DNA of 64,000 nucleotides, from positions 124,001-188,000 of the forward strand of contig NZ_JAAALO010000010.1 of the NCBI RefSeq assembly GCF_009908295.1, written 5' to 3'. Position numbers and translations under genes: made by a program. Under the pieces are notes generated by a model that saw nothing but the letters and a program-made list of their open reading frames with translations, was not told the DNA's origin and did not search any database. The DNA is from Micromonospora rubida (lineage in GTDB: Bacteria > Actinomycetota > Actinomycetes > Mycobacteriales > Micromonosporaceae). Below are positions 32,355-41,714 of this stretch, in pieces; positions within the stretch are counted from its first letter, which is position 1, and the number at the start of each line of letters is the position of its first letter.

Positions 32355-32741
32355 TCAGCGGGTGGGGTGCGGGGTACGCAGAATCGTGTCGAGGCGGCCG
32401 TCCCGGTCGCTGTCCAGGTAGGTGATGTCCGGGATGCCGTCGCCGTCCAGGTCCACCTGGACCACGTCGGCGATCCCGTCGCCGTCGAGGTCGGTGACGA
32501 CCTCGGTCGAGCCGTCCAAGTGGTGGGTGACGATCGAGTGCGACTCGCCCGGCGGGTGCGGGGCCGGTCCCGGCGACGGCGCGGGGGTCGGCCCGGGTGC
32601 GGGGCCCCGGTCGGGTGTCGGCGCGGGGTACGCCCCGGCCGGCGGCCCGTCCCCGGGGCCCGGACCGACGCCGGTCGCGTCGATCTCCTCCTCGGACGGG
32701 TACGCGTCGCCGCGCGGGGCGGGATCCGGGTAGCTGCTCAT
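32355..32741 (-). CDS. Small acidic protein with D-x-D-x-D-G calcium-binding-type repeats
   Basis: 128 residues from the ATG at 32741. The N-terminal two thirds is Pro/Gly/Ala-rich and probably disordered. The C-terminal 45 residues contain three head-to-tail loops, DLDGDGIADVVQV, DLDGDGIPDITYL and DSDRDGRLDTIL, the EF-hand/thrombospondin-3-like DxDxDG pattern that binds Ca2+. There is no signal peptide, so it is probably cytoplasmic, unlike most TSP3-repeat proteins. It converges on the LLM gene; an imperfect duplicate of its own 3' end follows it (about 32308-32342). Confidence 0.75.
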   Translation of the reverse strand: MSSYPDPAPRGDAYPSEEEIDATGVGPGPGDGPPAGAYPAPTPDRGPAPGPTPAPSPGPAPHPPGESHSIVTHHLDGSTEVVTDLDGDGIADVVQVDLDGDGIPDITYLDSDRDGRLDTILRTPHPTR

Positions 32742-32835
32742 CGACGTATGGTTCCCCGACGACGCCCGGGGCAACCGCCCCCGCCGGTGCCGCCCCGGGT
32801 CGTCGGCCGACGACGCCGAGCGACGGGAGTGCGAC

Positions 32836-34149
32836 GTGGACGCAGGGGAGCGGGAACCACGCGCGGGCGTCGGTGTGCCCGGGGCCGGGCCCGCCGACCG
32901 GGTACCGGGCGTGCCGGAGCGCAACTGGGCCGGCAACGTCCGGTACGCCGCCGCCCGGCGGCACCGCCCGTCCGGGGTGGACGAGCTGCGCCGGCTCGTC
33001 GCCGGCAGCGACCGGGTCCGGGCGGTCGGCACCGGGCACTCGTTCAACCGGCTCGGCGACACCACCGGCGACCTGGTGTCGCTGGCGGGCCTGCCGCCCA
33101 CCGTCGAGGTGGACCAGGAGCGCCGCACGGTCACGGTGGCCGCCGCCGTGCGCTACGGCGACCTGGCCACCCGGCTGCACGCCGCCGGGTACGCCCTGCC
33201 GACGATGGCGTCGCTGCCGCACATCTCGGTGGCCGGGGCGGTGGCCACCGCCACCCACGGCTCGGGCGTCGGGATCGGCAACCTGGCCACCGCCGTGGCC
33301 GCCCTGGAGCTGGTCACCGCCGACGGGGACCTGCTGACCGTGCGCCGGGACGCCGACGGCGACCGGTTCGCCGGGATGGTGGTCGCCCTCGGCGCGCTGG
33401 GCGTGGTCACCCGGGTCACCCTGGACGTGCTGCCCACCTTCGAGATACGGCAGTACGTCCGGCTCGGCCTGCCCCGCGTGGCCCTGGACGAGGCGTTCGC
33501 CTCGGCGTACAGCGTCAGCCTCTTCACCGACTGGCGCGGCGACCGGATCGGGCAGGTGTGGCGCAAGCAGCTCGCCGCCGCGCCGCCGCCGGAGGCCGAC
33601 TGGCTGGACACCACGGCGGCGGCCGGGCCGGTGCACCCGGTGCCCGGCATGGCGGCGGGAAGCTGCACGGCCCAGCTCGGCGAGCCCGGCCCCTGGCACG
33701 AGCGGCTGCCGCACTTCCGGCTCGGCTTCACCCCGAGCAGCGGCGACGAGCTCCAGTCGGAGTACCACCTGCCCCGGGCGACGGCGGCGGACGCGCTGGC
33801 CGCCCTCGACCCGGTGGCGGACCGGATCGCCGCCGTGCTCCAGGTCTGCGAGCTGCGTACGGTCGCCGCCGACGAGCTGTGGCTGAGCCCGCAGTACGGG
33901 CGGGACAGCCTCGCCGTGCACTTCACCTGGACCGCCGACGTTGACGCGGTAACCCCGGTGCTGGCCGAGGTGGAGGCGCGGCTGGCCCCGTTCGCGCCCC
34001 GACCGCACTGGGGGAAGGTGTTCACGCTCGACCCGGCGGCGGTCGCCGCCGCGTACCCCCGGCACGCGGACTTCCTGGCCCTGCTGCGCACCCTGGACCC
34101 GGCAGGCAAGTTCCGCACGGAGTTGCTGGACCGCCACTTCCCCCGCTGA
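32836..34149 (+). CDS. FAD-linked oxidase (alditol oxidase / D-arabinono-lactone oxidase type)
   Basis: 437 residues from a GTG at 32836 with GGGAG 6 nt upstream. The FAD-binding-4 (PCMH) domain includes VRAVGTGHSFNRLGDTTGDL, where the His of GTGHSFN is the expected covalent FAD site, and SVAGAVATATHGSGVGIGNL. The C-terminal ALO domain ends LDPAGKFRTELLDRHF. The family includes the Streptomyces alditol oxidase, which oxidises xylitol or sorbitol with O2 giving H2O2. The first ~28 residues are a low-complexity extension before VPERNWAGNVRYAA; a later start is possible. Sugar-alcohol substrate inferred. Confidence 0.88.
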   Translation: MDAGEREPRAGVGVPGAGPADRVPGVPERNWAGNVRYAAARRHRPSGVDELRRLVAGSDRVRAVGTGHSFNRLGDTTGDLVSLAGLPPTVEVDQERRTVTVAAAVRYGDLATRLHAAGYALPTMASLPHISVAGAVATATHGSGVGIGNLATAVAALELVTADGDLLTVRRDADGDRFAGMVVALGALGVVTRVTLDVLPTFEIRQYVRLGLPRVALDEAFASAYSVSLFTDWRGDRIGQVWRKQLAAAPPPEADWLDTTAAAGPVHPVPGMAAGSCTAQLGEPGPWHERLPHFRLGFTPSSGDELQSEYHLPRATAADALAALDPVADRIAAVLQVCELRTVAADELWLSPQYGRDSLAVHFTWTADVDAVTPVLAEVEARLAPFAPRPHWGKVFTLDPAAVAAAYPRHADFLALLRTLDPAGKFRTELLDRHFPR

Positions 34150-34157
34150 CCGGCGGC

Positions 34158-35300
34158 TCAGTGTCGGCCGGCCGTCGCCTGGCCGCGGAGGGTGCCGCGC
34201 TGCACCGCCCGGCTGATGTCGCTGGGCGAGACGATGCCGACCAGGCGCTGGTCGGTCACCACCAGCGCCCGGCCGTCGGCGCACCCGCTGAGCCGGGGGA
34301 GCAGGTCGGTGAGCTGCTCGTCCGGGGAGGCCAGCACGAGCTGGTCGGCCCGGCAGGCCACCTCGGCCAGCGTGGTCGCGGCCCGCCGGTCGGCCGCAAC
34401 GCCACGTACCCGGTCGAGGGTGACCAGTCCGACCGGCCGGCCGTCCTCGGTCAGCGGCAGCGCCGAGTGCCGGTACGCGAAGAGGTAGTGGTCGACGAAG
34501 TCCGCCACGGTCATCTCGGCCGACGCGGTCTGCGGCTGCGGGGTCATCACGTCCGCCACCCGTATCCCGCGCAGCGCGCTGCCCGTCCGGGCCTGCCGCT
34601 CCTCCAAACCGGCGGCCCCGATCAGGAACCAGCCGATCAGCGCCAGCCAGAGCCCGCCGAAGCCCGCGCCGCGCAGGAACTGCCACAGGCCCAGCCCGAT
34701 CAGCAGCACGCCGAGGATCCAGCCGGCCCGGGCCGCCACCACGGACGCCCTCGTCCGGTCGCCGGTGGCCTTCCACACGGCGGCGCGCAGCAGCCGGCCC
34801 CCGTCCAGCGGGGCGGCCGGCAGCACGTTGAAGACCGCCAGCAGGATGTTGATGCCGGCCAGCCAGGCCAGCGCGCCGAGCCACAGCCCGTGCACATCGG
34901 CGAGGACGAGCAGCACCGCGATGCCGCCGAAGACGACGCCGATGATCAGGCTGACCAGCGGCCCGACCCCGGCGATGCGCAGCTCCGCTCCGGGGTCGCG
35001 GGCCTCCCCGCGCAGCTCGGCCACCCCGCCGAAGAGCCACAGGGTGATCCCCTCCACCTCGATGCCGTTGCGCTTGGCCACCACGGCGTGCGAGACCTCG
35101 TGGGCCAGCAGCCCGACGAAGAAGACCACTGCGGCGCTCAGGCCGGCGAGCACGTACGCCCAGGTCGGCCGGTCCGGGTACGACCGGGGAAACTGGTTGG
35201 CCGACAGCCCCCAGGCGATCAGCAGGAAGATGACCAGGACGCTCCAGTTGACCCCGACCGGCACGCCCGCGACCCGGCCGATCCGGAAACTCGCCCTCAT
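34158..35300 (-). CDS. Site-2 protease family (M50) membrane metalloprotease with CBS domains
   Basis: 380 residues from the ATG at 35300. Six membrane helices; the zinc motif HEVSH (VGLLAHEVSHAVVAKRNGIE) and the second ligand motif NVLPAAPLDGGRLL are intact. Two CBS domains follow (about 245-375: VADVMTPQPQTASAEMTVAD and SPDEQLTDLLPRLSG..LVGIVSPSDISRAVQRG), which bind adenine nucleotides. Such SpoIVFB-like proteases cut membrane proteins, for example anti-sigma factors, inside the bilayer. It converges with the FAD oxidase (8 bp between stops) and is divergent from the peptidase gene. Its substrate is not adjacent. Confidence 0.93.
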   Translation of the reverse strand: MRASFRIGRVAGVPVGVNWSVLVIFLLIAWGLSANQFPRSYPDRPTWAYVLAGLSAAVVFFVGLLAHEVSHAVVAKRNGIEVEGITLWLFGGVAELRGEARDPGAELRIAGVGPLVSLIIGVVFGGIAVLLVLADVHGLWLGALAWLAGINILLAVFNVLPAAPLDGGRLLRAAVWKATGDRTRASVVAARAGWILGVLLIGLGLWQFLRGAGFGGLWLALIGWFLIGAAGLEERQARTGSALRGIRVADVMTPQPQTASAEMTVADFVDHYLFAYRHSALPLTEDGRPVGLVTLDRVRGVAADRRAATTLAEVACRADQLVLASPDEQLTDLLPRLSGCADGRALVVTDQRLVGIVSPSDISRAVQRGTLRGQATAGRH

Positions 35301-35390
35301 GTTCCGGGCATACCCCGCCAAAACCGGAGCATGCCCTGGCCGGTGGCCCGGTTCTCCGGCCGGGTTGACCCCGTCGGGGATAGTGGCAAC

Positions 35391-37499
35391 GTGGCGAGGC
35401 TGACCGATGAGCATGACGACCCGTACCTCTGGCTGGAAGACCTCGACGGCCCGGACGCCGCCGGATGGGTGCGGGACCGCAACGCGGAGACCCTGGCCGC
35501 GCTGACCGGGGACGAGCGGTTCGCCGCCCTGCGGGCGGAGATCCGGCAGGTGCTCGACTCGGACGACCGCGTCCCCTACCCCGGGTGGCGCGGGGACCAC
35601 TTCTACTACAACTTCTGGACCGACGCGACGCATCCGCGGGGAATGTGGCGGCGGACCACCCTCGACCAGTACCGCCGGCCCGAGCCCGAGTGGGACGTGC
35701 TGCTCGACCTCGACGCGTTGGCCGCCGAGGAGGGCGAGAGCTGGGTCTGGGACGGCGTGACGGTGCTGCGCCCCGGGTACGAGCGCTGCCTGGTCAGCCT
35801 GTCCCGGGGCGGCTCCGACGCGTCCGTGGTGCGCGAGTTCGACCTGGTCGGCCGGGCCTTCGTCTCCGACGGCTTCACGCTTCCCGAGGCCAAGAGCACG
35901 GTCTGCTGGATCGACGCCGACCACATCTACGTGGCCACCGACTTCGGGCCGGGCTCGCTGACCACCTCCGGCTACCCCCGGGTGGTCAGGCGCTGGCGGC
36001 GGGGCACGCCGCTGTCGGCGGCCGAGGTCGTCTTCGAGGGGCAGGCGGACGACGTCAGCGCCTACGCCACGCGCGACCACACGCCCGGGTTCGAGCGCAC
36101 CTTCCTGGGGCGCAGCCTGGACTTCTACCGCACGGAGAGCTTCCTGCTGACGCGGGAGGATGAGCGGAGACGCATCGACGTGCCGGACGACGCCCGGTGG
36201 GATGTGCACCGGGAGTGGCTGGTGATCGGGCTGCGCTCCCCGTGGACGGTCGAGGGCGTCACCCATCCGGCGGGCGCGCTGCTGGCGGCCCGGTTCGACG
36301 CGTTCCTCGCCGGCGGGCGGGACCTGACGGTGCTGTTCAGGCCGGACGACCGCACCGCGCTGGGCGGCCACGCGTGGACCCGCAACCACCTCATCCTGCT
36401 CACCTTCGCGGACGTCCGGAGCCGGCTGGAGGTGCTGACCCCCGACGCGACGGGCTGGCGGCGGGAGCCGCTGCCGGGCGTGCCGGAGTCCGGCCACAGC
36501 GGGGTGGTGGAGACCGACCGCGACACCGGCGACGACTACCTGATCGCGTCCGAGGGGTTCCGGGAGCCGGCGACCCTCCGGCTCGGACGGGTCGGTGGCA
36601 CGGTCGAGACGCTCAAGCGGGCACCGACGTTCTTCGACGGGAACGGCCTGGCGGAACGGCAGTTCTTCGCCACCTCGGCGGACGGGACGCGGGTGCCGTA
36701 CTTCGTGGTGGGCGACCCGGACGCGACCGGCGGCCCGACCCTGCTCACCGGGTACGGCGGCTTCGAGGTCTCCCTGACCCCGCACTACAGCGGCATCATC
36801 GGCCGGGGGTGGCTGGCCGGGGGCGGCACCTACGTGGTGGCGAACATCCGGGGCGGCGGCGAGTACGGGCCCCCGTGGCACCGGGCCGCGCTCCGGGAGG
36901 ACCGGCCCAGGGCGTACGAGGACTTCGCGGCGGTGGCGGCCGACCTGGTCGCCCGGGGGATCACCACGCCGGCGCGACTCGGCATCGAGGGCGGTAGCAA
37001 CGGTGGCCTGCTGATGGGGGTGATGCTGACCCGCTACCCGGAGCTGTTCGGGGCGATCGTCGCGCACGTCCCGCTGCTGGACATGCGGCGCTACCACCGG
37101 CTGCTGGCCGGCGCCTCGTGGATGGCCGAGTACGGCGACCCGGAGGAGCCGGCCGACTGGGCCTATCTGCGCCGGTACTCGCCCTACCACAACATCCGCG
37201 CCGACCGGCCGTACCCGCCGCTCCTGCTCGTCACCTCGACCCGGGACGACCGGGTGCATCCGGGGCACGCCCGCAAGATGGCGGCCCGGCTGCGCGAGCG
37301 CGGCCACGAGGTGGCGTACTACGAGAACGTCGAGGGCGGACACGGCGCGGCGGCGAACAACGCGCAACGCGCCTTCGTCTGGGCGCTGACGCTGGAGTTC
37401 CTGTGGCGGAACCTGAGCGGGGAAGCGGGTCCGGCCCTGCCGCGCCAGCGGCCCACCGCCGCCGTGCCGACAGGTTCCAGGCGAGTGGTAGGAGGGTGA
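35391..37499 (+). CDS. Prolyl oligopeptidase family serine peptidase (S9)
   Basis: 702 residues from the GTG at 35391. An N-terminal beta-propeller (about 60-430) precedes the alpha/beta hydrolase catalytic domain: LGIEGGSNGGLLMGVMLTR carries Ser536 in GGSNGG, LLVTSTRDDRVHPGHARKM the Asp, and VEGGHGAAANNAQ the His. The start MARLTDEHDDPYLWLEDLDG matches the family. It cleaves short peptides after Pro or other residues, in the cytoplasm (no signal peptide). It lies divergent to the M50 protease. The long reading frame that extends upstream to 34161 is antisense to that protease and is not part of this gene. Confidence 0.93.
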   Translation: MARLTDEHDDPYLWLEDLDGPDAAGWVRDRNAETLAALTGDERFAALRAEIRQVLDSDDRVPYPGWRGDHFYYNFWTDATHPRGMWRRTTLDQYRRPEPEWDVLLDLDALAAEEGESWVWDGVTVLRPGYERCLVSLSRGGSDASVVREFDLVGRAFVSDGFTLPEAKSTVCWIDADHIYVATDFGPGSLTTSGYPRVVRRWRRGTPLSAAEVVFEGQADDVSAYATRDHTPGFERTFLGRSLDFYRTESFLLTREDERRRIDVPDDARWDVHREWLVIGLRSPWTVEGVTHPAGALLAARFDAFLAGGRDLTVLFRPDDRTALGGHAWTRNHLILLTFADVRSRLEVLTPDATGWRREPLPGVPESGHSGVVETDRDTGDDYLIASEGFREPATLRLGRVGGTVETLKRAPTFFDGNGLAERQFFATSADGTRVPYFVVGDPDATGGPTLLTGYGGFEVSLTPHYSGIIGRGWLAGGGTYVVANIRGGGEYGPPWHRAALREDRPRAYEDFAAVAADLVARGITTPARLGIEGGSNGGLLMGVMLTRYPELFGAIVAHVPLLDMRRYHRLLAGASWMAEYGDPEEPADWAYLRRYSPYHNIRADRPYPPLLLVTSTRDDRVHPGHARKMAARLRERGHEVAYYENVEGGHGAAANNAQRAFVWALTLEFLWRNLSGEAGPALPRQRPTAAVPTGSRRVVGG

Positions 37500-37936
37500 G
37501 CCAGGGCCTTCGGGGGGAGCCGGCCTCCCTTCGGTCAACTGCAGCCCGGCCGGCTTGTACCGCTCCACCGGCAGGTGCGGCACGTGCTCGTCGGCGACCA
37601 GTTGGCGCAGCATCCGGTTCAGATCGCAGGTGTCGTGCCCGACCCACAGGTCCAGCACCGCCCGGAACCTCTGGGCGGGACCGCCGATCAGGTCGCAGCC
37701 GTGGCGGTTTCGGGAAGTTCCGAGAAGCAAGTGCCGTCATGCAGCAAGCGGGCGCAGTGGGAGCGAACCTGGGCGTTGCAGCGCCGGGCAACTCAGCTCG
37801 GACCGCGCGGCGCTGATTCTGCTTCGCGACGTGCCTGAGTTGCCGTAGGAGGCTGTCAGCCTAAAGGTTGATAATCCTGAATACCTGAACTATTCTTGCG
37901 TGAATAACGAGTGGTGGGCGTGGGGTAGTTATTGCG
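37500..37936. other. Gene-free stretch at the edge of the insertion-sequence island
   Basis: On the minus strand about 37560-37730 reads LDLWVGHDTCDLNRMLRQLV and EHVPHLPVERYKPAG, which looks like protein but has no stop or start of its own and no family I recognise; it may be a gene remnant. From about 37855 the DNA turns markedly AT-richer. Confidence 0.4.
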
Positions 37937-38193
37937 GTGGGGATGACCCTCCTCGGAAGCTTTGCGATAGTTCTTTCGCCATTCTTGATAGGCTGTATCT
38001 CTGATTCAGAAATCGACTGGTTTCGATTGGCTGATGTCGGGCAGGCGTACGGTTCGGTTTCTGTTTTAGTTTCCGCGTTGGCTCTGGTTGGGATCGTTGC
38101 CACATCCATAATTCAGAGTAGGCAAATGCGGATCGCATTGGAGTATGCGCAGCGCGAACAGCATGCACTGTTGCTTAGGATGGCCATGGAAGG
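37937..38193 (+). pseudogene. DUF6082 family protein, cut by an insertion sequence
   Basis: From the GTG at 37937 (or the ATG at 37943) it reads a membrane helix (LLGSFAIVLSPFLIGCI), then DVGQAYGSVSVLVSALALVG (second helix) and IIQSRQMRIALEYAQREQHA with LLRMAMEG. This is the N-terminal part of DUF6082 proteins, two helices and a helical cytoplasmic start. The frame runs into the IS66 end at 38194 and stops 4 codons later. G+C is visibly lower than in neighbouring genes, suggesting recent arrival. The missing C-terminal half was not found elsewhere in the window. Confidence 0.65.
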
Positions 38194-38539
38194 TAACTGT
38201 TCAGCCTGAGTGACTTTCGGGTTCGATGTTCGTTGATGGTGGCGTGTCGGTTGATGTGGAGTCGTTGTCGCGTGAGGAGCTTGTCGCTCTGGTCGTGACG
38301 CAGGCCGCGTTGATCGAGCAGCTTTAGGGGCAGGTCGCGGAGTTGCGGCACCGGTTGGGGATGAACTCGTCGAATTCGTCGAGGCCGCCGTCGTCTGACG
38401 GGCTGGACAGGCCGGTGGCGCGTGGGTCCGGGGCCGGGAGACGGCGACCGGGTAAGCAGCCACGGTCGTCGGGATCGACGTTGAACCTGGTGGCGGATCC
38501 GGATCACACGGTGCTCCACCGGCCGGAGGTGTGCGCTAA
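38194..38539 (+). mobile_element. IS66-type element, left-end fragment
   Basis: 346 bp identical by eye to 44361-44706, the left end and first third of the full element, beginning TAACTGTTCAGCCTGAGTG. It includes the in-frame TAG at 38325-38327. It is interrupted at CTAA (38536-38539) by the IS1380 element; the rest of the IS66 copy does not reappear after it. Confidence 0.88.
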
Positions 38540-40201
38540 CCTCGGCCCTTCGTTAAGGGCTGTCCAAGGAGTGGACCGGAAACGAAGAAGTGCCTTCTGA
38601 TCAGGGAAAATAGGGCTTGTCGAGAGTCCTGTTTACCCGCCACGGAAGGCACTTGCTGAGTGAAGGCTACCGCAACACGTCCGAAGATCATGGTGACCGG
38701 AGACGGGCGGGGCGTCGTTGGTCACGCTGGTGCCCGGCTGCTCACTGACCTGGCCGACGCGACCGGGTTGACCAGCGCGTTCAGCCACACACTCGCCGGG
38801 CTGCGGCAGCGGCAGCGTGGGCACGATCCGGGACGGATCGCGGTAGATCTCGCGGTGATGCTCGCCGACGGCGGTGAGACCATCGCTGACCTGGCAGTCC
38901 TGCGCAACCAGCAGGCACTGTTCGGGTCGGTCGCGTCCGACCCGACCGCGTGGCGGCTGTTGTCACGGCTCGACGACACGGTGTTGGTCGAACTGCGATC
39001 CGCCCGGGCCCAGGCGCGGGAGGTCGCCTGGGCCCAGCATGCCGAAGCCCACGGCGACCTGCCGCGGCCGGTGGTGGCCGGCCAGCAGGTCGACGGCCTG
39101 GTCCTGGACATCGACGCCACCATCGTGATCTGCCATTCCGACAAGGAATCGGCGACCCGGACCTGGAAGAAGACCTTCGGGTTCCACCCCGTTGCTGTGC
39201 TTCCTGGACAACACCGGCGAGGCTCTCGCCGGTGTGCTGCGCGAAGGTCGGGCCGGGTCCAACACCACCGCCGACCACATCACCGTGCTCGACCAGGCCC
39301 TCGCGCAGATCCCCGACGCCCACCGGCACGGCACCCCAATCTTGCTGCGCAGTGATTCCGCCGGTTCCAGTCACGGCTTCCTCGCCCACATCCGGTCCCT
39401 GCGCGGGCAGCACCTCGATATCCGGTTCTCCGTCGGCGCCGCGATCACCGAACCCGTGCGAGAGGCGATCCGGGCCACGACCGGCTGGGTCCCCGCCGTA
39501 GACACCGACGGTGACCTGCGTGACCATGCGCAGGTCTGCGAGATCACCGGCCTGTTCGACGCGGCCGGCTGGCCGGAGGGCACCCGCTTTGTGGTCCGCC
39601 GGGAACGCCCCCACCCCGGCGCCCAACTGACCTTGTTCGACACCGTCGAGGGCTGGCGGCATCAGGTCGTGGCCACCGACACCCCGCCCGGCAACAGCGG
39701 TATCCAGTTTCTGGAGGCCCGGCACCGGGCGCACGCCCGCGTCGAAGACCGCATCCGCACCGGCAAGAACACCGGCTTCGGTCGGTTCCCGTCCCGGGTG
39801 TTCGCGATCAACCAGGCCTGGCTGCAACTCGCTCTGACCGGTATCGACCTGCACGCCTGGACCCAGATCCTGCTCCTGGACGGCGATCTCGCCACCGCCG
39901 AACCGAAGAAGCTGCGTTACCTGCTCCTGCACGTCGCGGCCCGGATCACCCGCACCGCCCGCAGGACACGGCTCACCATCGCCGCCAACTGGCCCTGGAC
40001 CGACGCCCTGACCAGCGCATTCAGCAAACTCGCTGGTCTGCCCCGGCCCGCTGGCTGATCCTGCGGCCCACGTCCGACCAGCACCACGGAGGAACCCGGC
40101 CCAGCGCCGGGCCTTCGGGATGCCAGCAAACAGCATTAAACAACCGAATCGCCACACATCGAGCAACAGCTATGAATCAACGCTCAAATGAAAGACCGAG
40201 G
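38540..40201 (+). mobile_element. IS1380 family insertion sequence
   Basis: 1662 bp. Terminal inverted repeats are CCTCGGCCCTTCGTT at the left and the complement of CCTCGGTCTTTCATT at the right (12/15). CTAA is present immediately outside both ends (38536-38539 and 40202-40205), a likely 4-bp target duplication. It carries one transposase gene, now frameshifted. Confidence 0.85.
38660..40058 (+). pseudogene. IS1380 family transposase, frameshifted
   Basis: The GTG at 38660 starts an N-terminal part with VVGHAGARLLTDLADATGLT, TIADLAVLRNQQALFGSVAS and the first catalytic block VDGLVLDIDATIVICHSDKE. At KKTFGFHP a run of four C (39187-39190, three expected) shifts the frame. The next frame then gives LCFLDNTGEALAGVLREGRA, LLRSDSAGSSHGF with the second Asp, and the C-terminal NQAWLQLALTGIDLHAWTQI. 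Apart from this base the protein is complete (about 466 residues), so it is either inactivated very recently, a sequencing error, or a rare slippage site. Confidence 0.85.
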
Positions 40202-40841
40202 CTAATCGTCCTGCCGGCTTCGGTCTCCACCAGCGTCAACGCACCGATCCAGCTCGGATCATCCAGGTACTCCCAACTGGCTGGGTCGGCCAGCAACACC
40301 GGCAGCTGGCCCTTGGCATAGGATTGCCGTACGCCAAGCCCTCCCGACTGTCACCCGCAACCCGCACGCAGCGGGCATCTCCGTTGTCCACCAACATCAG
40401 CGAGATGAGGGCCATGAGTACGGGAGGCGAAGCCGACGACGGGCAGGTCATCAGGCAGTGGGCCACCGTCGTGCTCGGCGGGGACGAGCTGACCTGGTTG
40501 AAGGAAGCATTGCAGCTCAACGCCGTTAACGACCTCGACGACCGCGAAGACGACGACCTGGATCCACCCGGCTGAAGCTGCGACAACACGAGCAACTCCC
40601 ATCTGGAGAGGAGGCCCTTCGGGATTCCGCCGCACGCCGCTTCCGCCGCACGCCGCTTCCGCCGGCTGGCGGTGAGCAACAGCGGGGTGAGGACCCCTTG
40701 CTGGCGCTCAGGTCGGCGAGGAAGGCGCCCAGCCGGCCGAACCTATCCAGTGACCACTCGTCGAGCGTCCCGTGGAAGGTCGGCCGAGCGCACCGCCCGC
40801 GCACGCCATGGATTGAGCCGCGCGGGCGGTGGTGGGTGGAA
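40202..40841. other. Region between IS1380 and the SDR gene
   Basis: On the minus strand 40206-40320 reads GQLPVLLADPASWEYLDDPS and WIGALTLVETEAGRT, which looks like the end of a truncated protein of unknown family. On + there is one small possible gene at 40414-40575. The rest, including ACGCCGCTTCCGCCGC repeats near 40631-40660, holds nothing recognisable. Confidence 0.4.
40414..40575 (+). CDS. Possible small acidic protein
   Basis: 53 residues, MSTGGEADDGQVIRQWATVV..LGGDELTWLKEALQLN and a tail DLDDREDDDLDPPG. GAGG lies 3 nt before the ATG; an in-frame ATG at 40405 is an alternative. The acidic tail and amphipathic middle make it look translated, but no family is recognised and the surroundings are remnants. 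Confidence 0.4.
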   Translation: MSTGGEADDGQVIRQWATVVLGGDELTWLKEALQLNAVNDLDDREDDDLDPPG

Positions 40842-41603
40842 CTACGCGGCGGCTCCCCCGTCGAACACCATGTCGGTGCCGACGGCGAAGCCGGCGTCGG
40901 GCGAGGCCAGGTACAGCACCGCTGCGGCGATCTCGTCGAGGGTGCCGACGCGGCCGATCGGCAGCTGTGTTGCCATCCGGTCGGCGCGGTCGGCTGGGCT
41001 CTCCCCGGGTAGGAGGGACATCCCGGTGTCCATGGGTCCGGGGCTGATGCTGTTGATCCGGATCCCGTCCCGGATATGGTCCAGGGCGGCGTTGCGGGTC
41101 AGCGCACTCACCGCAGCCTTTGTCGCGACGTACGCGCCCAGCCCCGGGCGCCGGGCGTGGGCACCGAGGTTCGAGGCGATGTTGACGATAACGCCGCCGC
41201 CGTTAGCTCGCATGTGGGCGATTTCGTGCTTCATGGACAGCAGCGTGCCGGTGAGGTTCACCGCGACGAGGTGATGCCACTGCTCCTCGTCGACATCGCC
41301 AACCGGGCCAACCGCAGCCAGGATGCCGGCGCTGTTGACCGCGATGTCGAGCCCGCCGTACCGGCTGGTGGTCTCGGCCACCAGCCGGGCCAGGTCGGCC
41401 GAGTGGGTGACATCGGCGGTGACGGCCGAGGCGCGGCCGCCCTCGTCCTCGATGAGCTTGACGGTTTCGTCAAGCGGGCCGAGCGTGCGGCCCGCCACGA
41501 CGACGGCCGCTCGCTCGCGGGCGAACGCTCGTGCGACGGCCTGGCCGATTCCTGCGCCGCCGCCGGTGACGAGGGCGACCTTGCTGGTGAATCGTGCGGT
41601 CAA
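40842..41603 (-). CDS. SDR family oxidoreductase
   Basis: 253 residues. A classical short-chain dehydrogenase: cofactor motif TGGGAGIGQAVA (Gly-rich loop), NSAGILAAVG (NAG motif), active-site YVATKAA (Tyr-x3-Lys) with the Ser in NIASNLG, and ISPGPMDTGM near the C-terminus. VAGR at the end of beta-2 suggests NADP(H). It oxidises or reduces a small alcohol or ketone. It sits in a minus-strand row with an MFS exporter (112 bp upstream) and a TetR regulator, an arrangement common for small resistance or detoxification cassettes, here inside the IS island. Substrate unknown. Confidence 0.92.
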   Translation of the reverse strand: MTARFTSKVALVTGGGAGIGQAVARAFARERAAVVVAGRTLGPLDETVKLIEDEGGRASAVTADVTHSADLARLVAETTSRYGGLDIAVNSAGILAAVGPVGDVDEEQWHHLVAVNLTGTLLSMKHEIAHMRANGGGVIVNIASNLGAHARRPGLGAYVATKAAVSALTRNAALDHIRDGIRINSISPGPMDTGMSLLPGESPADRADRMATQLPIGRVGTLDEIAAAVLYLASPDAGFAVGTDMVFDGGAAA

Positions 41604-41714
41604 GGTGTTGACTCCTTCTGGGTGTCGGATCGGTAGTGTTGGTGCGGTTCGCTCTCTAGAGCGCCATCGGCCGGGGCGGCGGGATCCGTCGCCGGCCGAG
41701 GTCGTTGTGGTCCG

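Noticed and set aside
34158..37730. Minus-strand open frame of about 1190 codons covering the peptidase gene
   Set aside because: It is the high-GC shadow of the prolyl oligopeptidase gene joined in frame to the real M50 protease gene; only 34158-35300 has family motifs.
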